Position numbers and translations under genes: made by a program. This document shows, piece after piece, positions 1 to 7,989 of a stretch of DNA of 64,000 nucleotides. Location of the stretch: assembly GCF_016863655.1 (NCBI RefSeq), contig NZ_BOPH01000043.1, forward strand, positions 124,001 through 188,000, written 5' to 3'. The stretch comes from Virgisporangium ochraceum (GTDB lineage: Bacteria > Actinomycetota > Actinomycetes > Mycobacteriales > Micromonosporaceae). Position 1 is the first letter of the stretch, and every line of letters starts with the position of its first letter. The notes under the pieces were generated by a model, which did no database searches, was not told the origin of the DNA, and was given only the letters and a program-made list of their open reading frames with translations.

Positions 1-377
1 TGACCACCTTCGGGCTCGACGTGAACGGCGCCCTGATCGGCGAGCACTGGCGCATCGGCGACGCGCTGCTCGAGGTCTCCGCACCGCGGATCCCCTGCTC
101 CACGTTCGCCCGCTGGATCGGTGAACCGCACTGGATCAAGCGGTTCACCCAACGCGGCGTGTCCGGCGCCTACCTGCGGGTGCTCGAAGCCGGCGAGATC
201 GAGGCGGGCCGACCGGTCGAGGTGGTGCACCGGCCCGCGCACGGCGTCACCTCCGCGCTCACGTTCCGGGCGCTCACCACCGAACCCGGCCTCATCCCCC
301 GGCTCGCCGACGTCGAGGCGCTCGCGGAGGAGATCAAGGAGAAGGTCGCGCGCCGTCTCGCCAGGGCCGCGTCGTGA
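1..377 (+). CDS. MOSC-domain protein, C-terminal part (start outside window)
   Basis: The first 124 codons are the end of a MOSC-domain protein, a family related to the molybdenum cofactor sulfurase C-terminal domain and to YiiM-like proteins. The segment RIPCSTFARWI holds the cysteine conserved in these domains, and the preceding DVNGALIGEHWRIGD stretch fits the family core. The frame is open to base 1, so the start is missing. It ends in a TGA 31 bases before the Hsp70 gene and may be co-transcribed with it. The substrate is unknown. The family call is solid; the role is not. Confidence 0.85.
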   Translation, partial: TTFGLDVNGALIGEHWRIGDALLEVSAPRIPCSTFARWIGEPHWIKRFTQRGVSGAYLRVLEAGEIEAGRPVEVVHRPAHGVTSALTFRALTTEPGLIPRLADVEALAEEIKEKVARRLARAAS

Positions 378-408
378 CCCGGCCCGCGACCGGTCCCGGG
401 AGCGCGTC

Positions 409-2205
409 GTGAGCCGGCTCGCGATCGACCTCGGTACCTCGCACACCGTCGCGGTCGTCGAACGGCCCGGCCAGCAGCCGCGTCCGCTGCTCTTCGACGG
501 CTCACCCGTGCTGCCGTCCGGGGTGTTCGCCGCCGCCGACGGCGGGATCCACGTGGGACGCGACGCGGTGCGGCTCGCGCACCTGGAACCGCACCGGTAC
601 GAGCCGCACCCGAAGCGCCGCGTCGACGAGGGGACCGTGCTGCTCGGCGACGCGGAGTACCCGGTCGCGATGCTCCTCGGCGCGCTCCTGCACCGGGTGA
701 CGCAGGAGGCCGGCCACGCGACGACCACGGTGATCACCTGCCCGGCCGACTGGGGCCGGCTGCGCCGGCAGGTGCTGGTCGACGCGGCCCACCGGGCCGG
801 CATCGCCGACCCCGTGCTCGTCGACGAGCCGGTGGCCGCCGCGGCCTACTGCACCCGGGTGGTGGGCGGGCACGCCCTCGCCGGCCAGTCGCTGCTCGTG
901 TTCGACTTCGGCGGCGGCACGCTCGACCTCGCCGTGGTGCGCCTCGACCCGGCGGGCACGCGCGTCACCGGGGTGAGCGGCCTGGAGAACCTCGGCGGCC
1001 TCGACATCGACGAGGCGCTGGTCGGCCACCTCGGGCAGCTCGTCGCGGCACGCGACCCCGCCGGCTGGCACCGGCTCTCGCGCCCGTCGAACCCGGCCGA
1101 GCTCCGCGACCGCCGGGCGTTCCGCGACGAGGTGCGGGTCGCCAAGGAGATGCTGTCGCGCACCACCGTCGCGCCGGTGAGCGTCCCCGGCTGGTCGGAG
1201 ACCCTGCACCTGACGCGCGAGGAGCTCGACCGGCTCGCCGGTCCCCTCGTCGACCGCGCCGTCGACGAGACCCGCCGCCTTCTCGACGGCGTCGGCGTGG
1301 CACCCAGCGGGATCCTGCTGGTGGGCGGGTCGAGCCGGATCCCGTTGGTGGCGACGCGGCTGCACGGCCGGTTCGGCGTCGCGCCGATGGTGCCGGAGCA
1401 ACCGGAGCTTCCGGTCGCGCTCGGTGCGCTCGCGTCGCTGGCGGAGGTGCCGGTGGCGCCGCCCGCGCCGACCTCGGGTGCGCCGACGGCCCCGGTCTCG
1501 GGCTCCCCGCAGACGGGCTCCCAGCGGTCCGCGCACGGCGGCGCGGCCTTTCTCCCGGGCGACAACACCAGCACCGGCATCCCCATCAGCGGCCCGCCCG
1601 GCGACCCGGGCGCACCCTGGACCGGCCGCCCGCAGGGTCCACAGTGGACGGCGCCGCCCCCGCCACCCCGCCGCGCCCCGCGCGGCGCGCTGATCCTCGC
1701 GATCGCCGCGAGCGTCACGCTCGTCGTGCTCGCCGGTGCCACGATCTGGTTCGTCCGCGACGCGGTGCGCGGCAAGGACACGCCGAGCAAGGAGAACCCC
1801 GCCGCCGCGTCCACCCCCTCCAGCACGCCGAACCGCGGCCCGGCGCCGACGGGATTCGCGTGGTGCGGCGACGCCATCTTCTGCCCCACCACACCGGTCT
1901 GCGAAGACGCCGACGAGGAGGAGGTCGACTGCGCCAAGCCGCACACGACCGAGCTGTTCGCCGGCGGCCTCCTGCCCGGCGAGGGCTTCAGCGGCGGCGA
2001 CCAGCTCGACAAGTCGCCGGAGGTGAAGGCCGGCTGCAGCGCCGCGACCCTCGACACGCGAACGGCCGACAAGGACAGAACGAAGGACTGGAACCGTTAC
2101 GCCCAATGGCAGTGGCGCAACGGCGTGAACATGTTCCTGTGCTTCACCGGTCCCGAGAACGGAACGACGACCGGCTCGGTCATCAAGCAGGCCCCACCGC
2201 AGTGA
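409..2205 (+). CDS. Membrane-anchored Hsp70 (DnaK-like) with extracytoplasmic Cys domain
   Basis: This 598-residue protein begins with an Hsp70/actin-fold ATPase: phosphate-1 motif IDLGTSHT near residues 6-13, phosphate-2 motif FDFGGGTLD at 165-173 and adenosine motif VGGSSRIP at 305-312. No normal DnaK substrate-binding domain follows. Instead there is a Pro/Gly/Ser linker (about 340-420), one membrane helix (about 427-449) and an outside domain with Cys pairs and the motif DCAKPHTTELFA, which resembles Pfam Septum_form. The GTG start was chosen because CGGGAG lies 6 bases upstream and the family begins there. A related gene starts at 62591. The ATPase fold is certain; the role is unknown. 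The last 23 bases overlap the convergent helicase gene. Confidence 0.85.
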   Translation: MSRLAIDLGTSHTVAVVERPGQQPRPLLFDGSPVLPSGVFAAADGGIHVGRDAVRLAHLEPHRYEPHPKRRVDEGTVLLGDAEYPVAMLLGALLHRVTQEAGHATTTVITCPADWGRLRRQVLVDAAHRAGIADPVLVDEPVAAAAYCTRVVGGHALAGQSLLVFDFGGGTLDLAVVRLDPAGTRVTGVSGLENLGGLDIDEALVGHLGQLVAARDPAGWHRLSRPSNPAELRDRRAFRDEVRVAKEMLSRTTVAPVSVPGWSETLHLTREELDRLAGPLVDRAVDETRRLLDGVGVAPSGILLVGGSSRIPLVATRLHGRFGVAPMVPEQPELPVALGALASLAEVPVAPPAPTSGAPTAPVSGSPQTGSQRSAHGGAAFLPGDNTSTGIPISGPPGDPGAPWTGRPQGPQWTAPPPPPRRAPRGALILAIAASVTLVVLAGATIWFVRDAVRGKDTPSKENPAAASTPSSTPNRGPAPTGFAWCGDAIFCPTTPVCEDADEEEVDCAKPHTTELFAGGLLPGEGFSGGDQLDKSPEVKAGCSAATLDTRTADKDRTKDWNRYAQWQWRNGVNMFLCFTGPENGTTTGSVIKQAPPQ

Positions 2206-4696
2206 CCCGCACGGCCGCGGCGCCGATCTCGTCGGACTGAGCGAGGTCGATCTCGGCGCTGATGGCCCAGTCGTGGTCTCCGTTCGGGTCGTCGAAGATC
2301 TGCCGCACGGTCCACGTCTCGCGGCCGGCGTCGATCATCAGCAGCGCCGGCCCGCGGGCGTCGGGGCCGATCCCGATCTCGCCGTACTCCTCGAAGTACG
2401 GCTTCAACGCGGCTTCCCAGTCGACGCCGCTGTCGAGGTCGGCGAGCTCGTCCCAGCGGTGCAGCGCCGCCAGCTCCACCCGCCGGAACAGCGCGTTGCG
2501 CACCAGCACGCGGAACGCCCGCGCGTTGCGGGTGACCGCCGGCGGACGGTCCTCGATGACGTGGACGGCGTCGTCGGCCGTCGCGTCGGGGTCGCGCAGC
2601 TTCTCCCACTCGTCGATGAGGCTGGAGTCGACCTGGCGCACCAGCTCGCCGAGCCACTCGATGAGGTCGGTGAGCTCCTCGGTGCGCGCGTCCTCGGGAA
2701 CCGTCTGGCGGAGCGCCTTGTACGCGTCGGCGAGGTAGCGCAGCACCAGGCCCTCCGAGCGGGTCAGCCCGTAGAAGCTGATGTACTCGGTGAACGTCAT
2801 CGCGCGTTCGAACATGTCGCGCGCCACCGACTTCGGCGCGAGCTCGTGGTCGGCGACCCACGGATGCCCGCGCCGGTACAGCTCGTAGGCCGCGTCGAGC
2901 AGCTCCGCCAGCGGTTTCGGGTACGTGACGCCCTCGATGAGCTCGACCCGCTGGTCGTACTCGATGCCCTCGGCCTTCATCGCCGCGACCGCTTCGCCGC
3001 GCGCCTTGGACTGCTGCGCCATCAGCACCTGGCGCGGATTGTCCAAAATGGACTCGACGACCGACAGCACGTCGAGCGCGTAGATCGGCGACTCGCGGTC
3101 GAGCAGTTCGAACGCCGCCAACGCCAACGGCGACAACGGCTGGTTGAGCGCGAAGTCGAGCTGCAGGTCGACGGTGAGCCGGACGATGCGTCCCTCCTCG
3201 TCGGGCGTGTCGAGCCGTTCCACCACCCCGCCCGCCAGCAGCGCGCGGTAGATCGCGATCGCCCGCCGGATGTGCCTGCGCTGCTGCGGCCGGTCGTCGT
3301 GGTTCTCCGTGAGCAGGTGCCGCATCGCGTCGAACGCGTTGCCCGGCCGGCTGATCACGTTGAGCAGCATCGCGTGGCTCACCTGGAAGTGCGACGTGAG
3401 CGGCTCCGGCTCGGCCTCGATGAGCCGGTCGAACGTGGGCCGGCCGTACCCGATCGTGCCCTCGGGCGGCTTCTTGCGCACGACCTTGCGCCGCTTCTTC
3501 GGGTCGTCGCCCGCCTTCGCGAGGGCCCGCTCGTTGTCGATGACGTGCTCGGGCGCCTGCACCACCACGGTTCCCATGGTGTCGAACCCGGCCCGCCCGG
3601 CCCGGCCGGCGATCTGGTGGAACTCGCGCGCCTTCAGCAGCCGCGTCTTCACACCGTCGTACTTGGACAGTCCCGTGAACAGCACCGTCCTGATGGGAAC
3701 GTTGATGCCGACGCCGAGGGTGTCGGTGCCGCAGATGACCTTCAACAGCCCCGCCTGCGCCAGGGTTTCCACGAGCCGACGGTACTTCGGCAGCAGCCCC
3801 GCGTGGTGCACGCCGATCCCGTGGCGCACCAACCTCGACAGCGTCTTCGACCCGAAGCCGGCCGTGAACCGGAAGTTCCCGATCAGCTCGGCGATCGCGT
3901 CCTTCTCGGCGCGCGTACACACGTTGATGCTCATCAACGCCTGCGCACGTTCGAGCGCCGCCTGCTGCGTGAAGTGCACGACGTACACGGGCGACTGCTT
4001 CGTGGTGAGCAGCTCCTCGAGCGTCTCGTGCAGCGGCGTCATCGCGTACTCGTAGTGCAGCGGCACCGGCCGTTCCACCGACCGGATCACCGTGGTCTGC
4101 CGACCCGTGCGGCGGTTCAGATCCTCCTGGAACCGGTCCATGTCGCCGAGCGTCGCCGACATCAGCACGAACTGGGCCTGCGGCAGCTCGATGAGCGGCA
4201 CCTGCCACGCCCATCCCCGATCGGGCTCGGCGTAGAAGTGGAACTCGTCCATCGTCACCATGCCGACGTCGGCCTTGTCGCCGTACCGCAACGCGATGTT
4301 CGCGAGGATCTCGGCCGTGCAGCACACGATCGGCGCGTCGGCGTTCACGCTCGCGTCACCGGTGAGCATGCCGACGTTGGCCGCGCCGAACGTCGCGCAC
4401 AGCTCGAAGAACTTCTCGCTCACCAACGCCTTGATGGGCGCGGTGTAGTACGTCCGCCGCCCCTTGGCGAGCGCGGTGAAGTGCGCCGCCGCCGCGACGA
4501 GGCTCTTACCGGAACCGGTGGGGGTACTGAGAATCACGTTCGAGCCGTACGCGATCTCGAGCAGCGCCTCCTCCTGGTGCGGGTACAGCGCGAGGCCGCG
4601 GTCGCCCGCCCACGTCGCGAACGCCTCGTAGATGGCGTCGGGCAGCTCGTCGTCGGGAACGTCGTCCGACGGCACCAGCTCGATGAGCGCGGTCAT
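2183..4696 (-). CDS. DEAD/DEAH-box helicase with DUF3516 C-terminal region
   Basis: This 837-residue superfamily 2 helicase resembles the Ski2/HelY-like actinobacterial group. Visible motifs are Walker A TPTGSGKS at 58-65, a DEFH form of motif II at 150-153, SAT at 180-182 and the motif VI segment HQIAGRAGRAGFD. The long C-terminal half matches DUF3516-type helicases. It probably unwinds RNA or structured nucleic acid with ATP; the substrate is not known. The ATG shares ATGA with the trmB stop, so the two genes are probably translationally coupled. Confidence 0.9.
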   Translation of the reverse strand: MTALIELVPSDDVPDDELPDAIYEAFATWAGDRGLALYPHQEEALLEIAYGSNVILSTPTGSGKSLVAAAAHFTALAKGRRTYYTAPIKALVSEKFFELCATFGAANVGMLTGDASVNADAPIVCCTAEILANIALRYGDKADVGMVTMDEFHFYAEPDRGWAWQVPLIELPQAQFVLMSATLGDMDRFQEDLNRRTGRQTTVIRSVERPVPLHYEYAMTPLHETLEELLTTKQSPVYVVHFTQQAALERAQALMSINVCTRAEKDAIAELIGNFRFTAGFGSKTLSRLVRHGIGVHHAGLLPKYRRLVETLAQAGLLKVICGTDTLGVGINVPIRTVLFTGLSKYDGVKTRLLKAREFHQIAGRAGRAGFDTMGTVVVQAPEHVIDNERALAKAGDDPKKRRKVVRKKPPEGTIGYGRPTFDRLIEAEPEPLTSHFQVSHAMLLNVISRPGNAFDAMRHLLTENHDDRPQQRRHIRRAIAIYRALLAGGVVERLDTPDEEGRIVRLTVDLQLDFALNQPLSPLALAAFELLDRESPIYALDVLSVVESILDNPRQVLMAQQSKARGEAVAAMKAEGIEYDQRVELIEGVTYPKPLAELLDAAYELYRRGHPWVADHELAPKSVARDMFERAMTFTEYISFYGLTRSEGLVLRYLADAYKALRQTVPEDARTEELTDLIEWLGELVRQVDSSLIDEWEKLRDPDATADDAVHVIEDRPPAVTRNARAFRVLVRNALFRRVELAALHRWDELADLDSGVDWEAALKPYFEEYGEIGIGPDARGPALLMIDAGRETWTVRQIFDDPNGDHDWAISAEIDLAQSDEIGAAAVRVTAVGPA

Positions 4697-5349
4697 CGTC
4701 GTGTGTAGCGCAGGTCGGCGATGGCGCGGCCCGCGTCGTGGCCACGCTTTTCGAACTTCGTGAGGGGACGCACGTGAGCGCCCTCTGATGCGCTGGAAGT
4801 CATCCTGATGAGCAGGGGCGACGCGTCGAGCGTCTCCTCCATCGACTCCGCGTACCCGGGCCAGTCCGTGGCGCACCACAGCAGGCCGCCCGGTACCAGC
4901 CTGCTTGCCAGCACGGCCACGTGCCCCGGCTGGATCAGGCGACGCTTGTGGTGCCGGGCCTTCGGCCACGGGTCGGGAAAGAAGGCGTGCACCGCGGCGA
5001 GAGTGCCGTGCGGTACGCGTCCCATGAGTTCCATCGCGTCTTCGAAGGCGACGCGCACGTTGGTGAGCCCGCGCTCCTCCACCGTGGCGAGCAGGTTCGC
5101 GACGCCGGGGGTGTGTATCTCCACGGCGAGGTATCCGCGTGCCGGGTCGGCCTGCGCCATGGCGGCGGTCGCCTCACCCATGCCCGAGCCGATCTCCACC
5201 ACCAGCGGCACGTCGACGCCGAACAGTTCCCGCGCCGTGACGGGCCGGTGGGCGTCGGCGCCGTAGGCGGGCAGGAGACGGTCGAGGGCGTCGTGGTGCC
5301 GGCCGCTGAGCCGCCCGCGCCGCGGGTGGTACGTCCGGATCGACTTCAC
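4693..5349 (-). CDS. trmB: tRNA (guanine-N7-)-methyltransferase TrmB
   Basis: TrmB makes m7G46 in the tRNA variable loop using S-adenosylmethionine. The 218-residue protein has SAM motif I VEIGSGMGEAT near 51-61 and the family signature FFPDPWPKARHHKRRL at 123-138. The start is GTG (MKSIRTYHPRRG...), where homology begins; a long open extension upstream has no TrmB similarity. Its stop overlaps the helicase start by 4 bases. It diverges from the CPBP gene across about 58 bases, which should hold both promoters. Confidence 0.95.
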   Translation of the reverse strand: MKSIRTYHPRRGRLSGRHHDALDRLLPAYGADAHRPVTARELFGVDVPLVVEIGSGMGEATAAMAQADPARGYLAVEIHTPGVANLLATVEERGLTNVRVAFEDAMELMGRVPHGTLAAVHAFFPDPWPKARHHKRRLIQPGHVAVLASRLVPGGLLWCATDWPGYAESMEETLDASPLLIRMTSSASEGAHVRPLTKFEKRGHDAGRAIADLRYTRR

Positions 5350-5407
5350 CCTGTGAAACCTAACATTCGCTCTTGCGTTCGAAGCCGGCCCACGGCATCC
5401 TCCGCGC

Positions 5408-6355
5408 GTGACCGACCCCGCGCCCGTGCCCGGGCCGATCCCCCAGGTGGTGCGCCCCGCTCTCCCGTACCACCGGCTGGCGGGGCCGGCCGGATGGCGC
5501 ACCGCCCTCGGCACGGTGCTGATCCTCGCCGGCACGGTGGCCGCCTCCACCGTCCTGTACGGCGTGGCCATGGTCGGCGGCCAGGTCGCCGACGTGCCCC
5601 GCGACGTGGACGACCTGCCGATCCTGCCGCCGCTCGCCGACACCGCCGTGGCTCTCGCCGGCATCGCGGTCGGGCTGCCGCTCGTGCTGCTGGCCGCCCG
5701 CCTGGTGCAGCGCCGGCCGGCCGGAACGGTGTCGTCGGTGCTCGGCCGCCTCCGGTGGGGGTGGCTCGCGTGGTGCCTGCCACTCGCGTTCGCGGCGGTC
5801 GTGGTCTTCTTCCTGGCGTCGTTCGTGCTCGCGCCGCTCTTCCCCGCCGCTACCGGGGATCCCGGCGCCTGGGTGGGCGGCGGCCCGTTCCTGCGGGCGA
5901 TGCTCGTGCTGGTCCTGATCGTGCCGTTCCAGGCCGCCGCCGAGGAGTACGCGTTCCGCGGCTGGCTGCTGCAGGGGGTGGGCTCGCTGGCCTTCCTCCG
6001 GGGGCGGCTGTGGCCGGCGATCGTCGTGCAGGCGGTGCTGTTCGCGGCCGTGCACGGCTGGGGCACCGTGTGGGGCTTCGTCGACCTGGTGATCTGGGCC
6101 TGCTTCATGGGCTGGGTCACCGTGCGGACCGGCGGGCTGGAGGCCGCGATCGCGCTGCACCTGGCGAACAACCTGATGTCGATGGCGTGGAGCGTCGCGT
6201 TCGGGACCCTGGACCTCGAGGTGACCGCGGCCGACATGTCCGTGCTGATGCTGGCGATCGACATACCCGTCGTGCTCGGCTACACACTCGTGGTCACGTG
6301 GCTGGCTCGGCGACGCGGGCTGCCGACGTCGACGTGTCATGGGGCACACAGGTGA
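5408..6355 (+). CDS. CPBP-family intramembrane metalloprotease
   Basis: This 315-residue polytopic membrane protein belongs to the CPBP (CAAX protease and bacteriocin-processing) family. The catalytic set is visible: AEEYAFRG with Glu179, Glu180 and Arg184, His216 in AAVHGWG and HLANN at 251-255. About eight hydrophobic segments flank these motifs. The family cleaves in the membrane or processes prenylated or small peptides; no substrate is suggested by the neighbours. The GTG start lies 58 bases from the divergent trmB start. Confidence 0.9.
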   Translation: MTDPAPVPGPIPQVVRPALPYHRLAGPAGWRTALGTVLILAGTVAASTVLYGVAMVGGQVADVPRDVDDLPILPPLADTAVALAGIAVGLPLVLLAARLVQRRPAGTVSSVLGRLRWGWLAWCLPLAFAAVVVFFLASFVLAPLFPAATGDPGAWVGGGPFLRAMLVLVLIVPFQAAAEEYAFRGWLLQGVGSLAFLRGRLWPAIVVQAVLFAAVHGWGTVWGFVDLVIWACFMGWVTVRTGGLEAAIALHLANNLMSMAWSVAFGTLDLEVTAADMSVLMLAIDIPVVLGYTLVVTWLARRRGLPTSTCHGAHR

Positions 6356-6402
6356 CACCCAGGTTCAGCACACCACCCGTTCAGGTCGGGCTGGGATCGT
6401 GA

Positions 6403-6434
6403 TCCGGTCGCCGGCCGGGGGGTCGCCGACCGGA
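6403..6434. other. Small hairpin before the receiver-like gene
   Basis: TCCGGTCG at 6403-6410 pairs with CGACCGGA at 6427-6434, ending just before the GGAGGAG ribosome-binding site of the gene at 6445. It could be a weak terminator for the CPBP gene or a leader structure. No T-tract follows. It may simply reflect high GC content. Confidence 0.3.
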
Positions 6435-6444
6435 TGGAGGAGCC

Positions 6445-6891
6445 ATGCTGGTGGAGCCTTACGCCAGGAACATCGCGCTATCCACGACCGGCGCGGTGCG
6501 CGTCGTCGGTGACGCGCTCGCGGTCGCCGGTCTCACGCGCCACCTGCCCGACTCCTGGACGGTCTCGCCGGCCGCGAGCGTGGCCGCCGCCGGTCCCGAC
6601 GACCTTGCCCTCCTGGTCTACCCGGCCGCCGCCGAGGTGGCGGCGGCCCACCGCACCCTGGGCGGCGGTGCCCGCCTGGTCGTCCTGATCGAGCCGACCG
6701 CGACCGCCGAGCGGGTGGCCGAGGTGCTGGAGGCCGGTGCCGACACCTGCGTACGAGCCGGTTCGGCCGCCGTGCTGGCCGGCCACCTCATCGCCTGCCG
6801 GAGGCGCACCGCGGGCCGCGACCCGCTGACGCTACGCATGCGGAACTCCCGGATCCCGACCCGCCCCTTGAACGCAGTCCACACCCGCTAG
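6445..6891 (+). CDS. Degenerate receiver-like protein, function unknown
   Basis: This is a 148-residue stand-alone protein with a good GGAGGAG site before its ATG. The pattern LALLVYP (54-60), LVVLIEP (78-84) and VLEAGADTCVRAGSAAVLAGHL (95-115) follows strands 3-5 and helices 4-5 of a CheY-type receiver. Each phosphorylation position is changed: the phospho-acceptor Asp is a Tyr or Pro, the switch Thr/Ser is Glu and the conserved Lys is Arg. No DNA-binding domain follows. I infer a phosphorylation-independent pseudo-receiver; the homology is only by pattern. Confidence 0.6.
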   Translation: MLVEPYARNIALSTTGAVRVVGDALAVAGLTRHLPDSWTVSPAASVAAAGPDDLALLVYPAAAEVAAAHRTLGGGARLVVLIEPTATAERVAEVLEAGADTCVRAGSAAVLAGHLIACRRRTAGRDPLTLRMRNSRIPTRPLNAVHTR

Positions 6892-6971
6892 CGTCGGAGT
6901 TTCCAGATCCGCATGCGGTTGTGGCGTCACTGCGCGGTGTGGAACGGCAAGTCTTGCGGGTGCGGGTGTCT

Positions 6972-7037
6972 GTTGATCGGTGTTTGAGGAACGAAACTGC
7001 AGTGTGACTCCACGTTCGTTCCTCGAACGACGATCAA
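6972..7037. repeat. Imperfect long palindrome (MITE-like or structured element)
   Basis: An inner pair TTTGAGGAACGAA (6983-6995) and TTCGTTCCTCGAA (7016-7028) matches at 12 of 13 positions as an inverted repeat. An outer pair TTGATCG (6973-6979) and CGATCAA (7031-7037) is perfect. Base composition is less GC-rich than its surroundings. The surrounding gap (6892-7174) has no convincing gene. The element lies about 140 bases from the frameshifted nuclease-like gene. Confidence 0.5.
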
Positions 7038-7174
7038 GGCGGTCCGCACAGACCTGTTGAGCAGACTTCCGATGACGGACAGTGGCGGCGAAGTTCCGGC
7101 CGAGCCGGCCTGTCGGTTTTGTCCGGCCGCCGGCGGCAAGTGAACCTGCGACTCAGGACACGGCCGGGGCCCGC

Positions 7175-7860
7175 TCAGCCGAAGAGGTCGCCGATCCGAT
7201 CGGCGGTAACCGCTCGGCGCGCCCACACGTCAAGCTGACCGACGTCTGTGCACGAGGAGATCCGTTCCCGGACATCGTCCGGAACCTCGATCTTGCGGAC
7301 CTCGAGGATCATGAGCAGCGTCCGGGCCTCACCTCGCGCCTCGCCACGTGCCTCGCCCACCGCTTCGTGGTGACGCGCGAAGTCGCTCTTGTATCCCGCA
7401 GTGGTCACGATCTCCTCCAGCACCGCGCGGTCACCCGCACTGTTCGCGGTCCTACCACCACCGGCGCCATCCTGAAGAAGTCGGAATCGGTGATCACCAC
7501 CGGCTCGCAGCACCAGTCGGCGACCTTCTCCTCGAGACACACGACGAGAAGAAGCACGGGGCACTCCAACCGGCTGTACAGCGTGCCCACATAGGCCGGC
7601 CACGAGAACCGCTTCCGCTTGTCCGTACCCAACTGCGCCTCGACGATCACCGCGAACACCACCTTCCCGTCCGCACCGGCGTACTTCACGACGCGGTCGG
7701 CGCGGTACTCGGTGGGAATCACATCAGTCAGGTCGCCGGCCACCACCACGGCGTCCTCATACTTCGGTATCTGCCAGTTCATCGCCTCCAAGACATCGAC
7801 TGCCAGTTCCGGGCGTACCCGGAACATCTCGGTCACCAGCTCGTGCTCCTGCGACGGCAT
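7175..7860 (-). pseudogene. Frameshifted Rpn/PD-(D/E)XK transposase-like gene
   Basis: The 5' part begins MPSQEHELVTEMFRVRP and carries VVKYAGADGKVVFAVIVEAQLG, like the nuclease core of Rpn-type proteins. That frame closes at 7405. The natural continuation lies in another frame: AVLEEIVTTAGYKSD, a repeated GEAR stretch, then EVRKIEVPDDVRERISSC to a TGA at 7175. The two halves join near 7440-7465, in a GGTGGTGGTAGG stretch, so one base has probably been gained or lost. Joined length would be about 228 residues. Either it is a decayed gene, a sequencing error, or an uncommon recoding site. Confidence 0.7.
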
Positions 7861-7989
7861 TGGACGATCATAGACGTTACTGAACGAGTTTGCCGGCGCG
7901 GAAATGTCATGGGTCGATGCGTGACGATTCGGCGCCATCGAGGCATCTGGGGCTACCGAGCGGTAGCTACCCATGGCAGGCTCTCCCTC

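Noticed and set aside
2273..4708. 811-codon plus-strand open frame opposite the helicase
   Set aside because: No motifs and an Arg/Val/Gln composition typical of antisense in GC-rich DNA; the helicase motifs are intact on the other strand.
6927..7226. 99-codon minus-strand frame across the palindrome
   Set aside because: It runs through the palindrome and has no similarity or good start.
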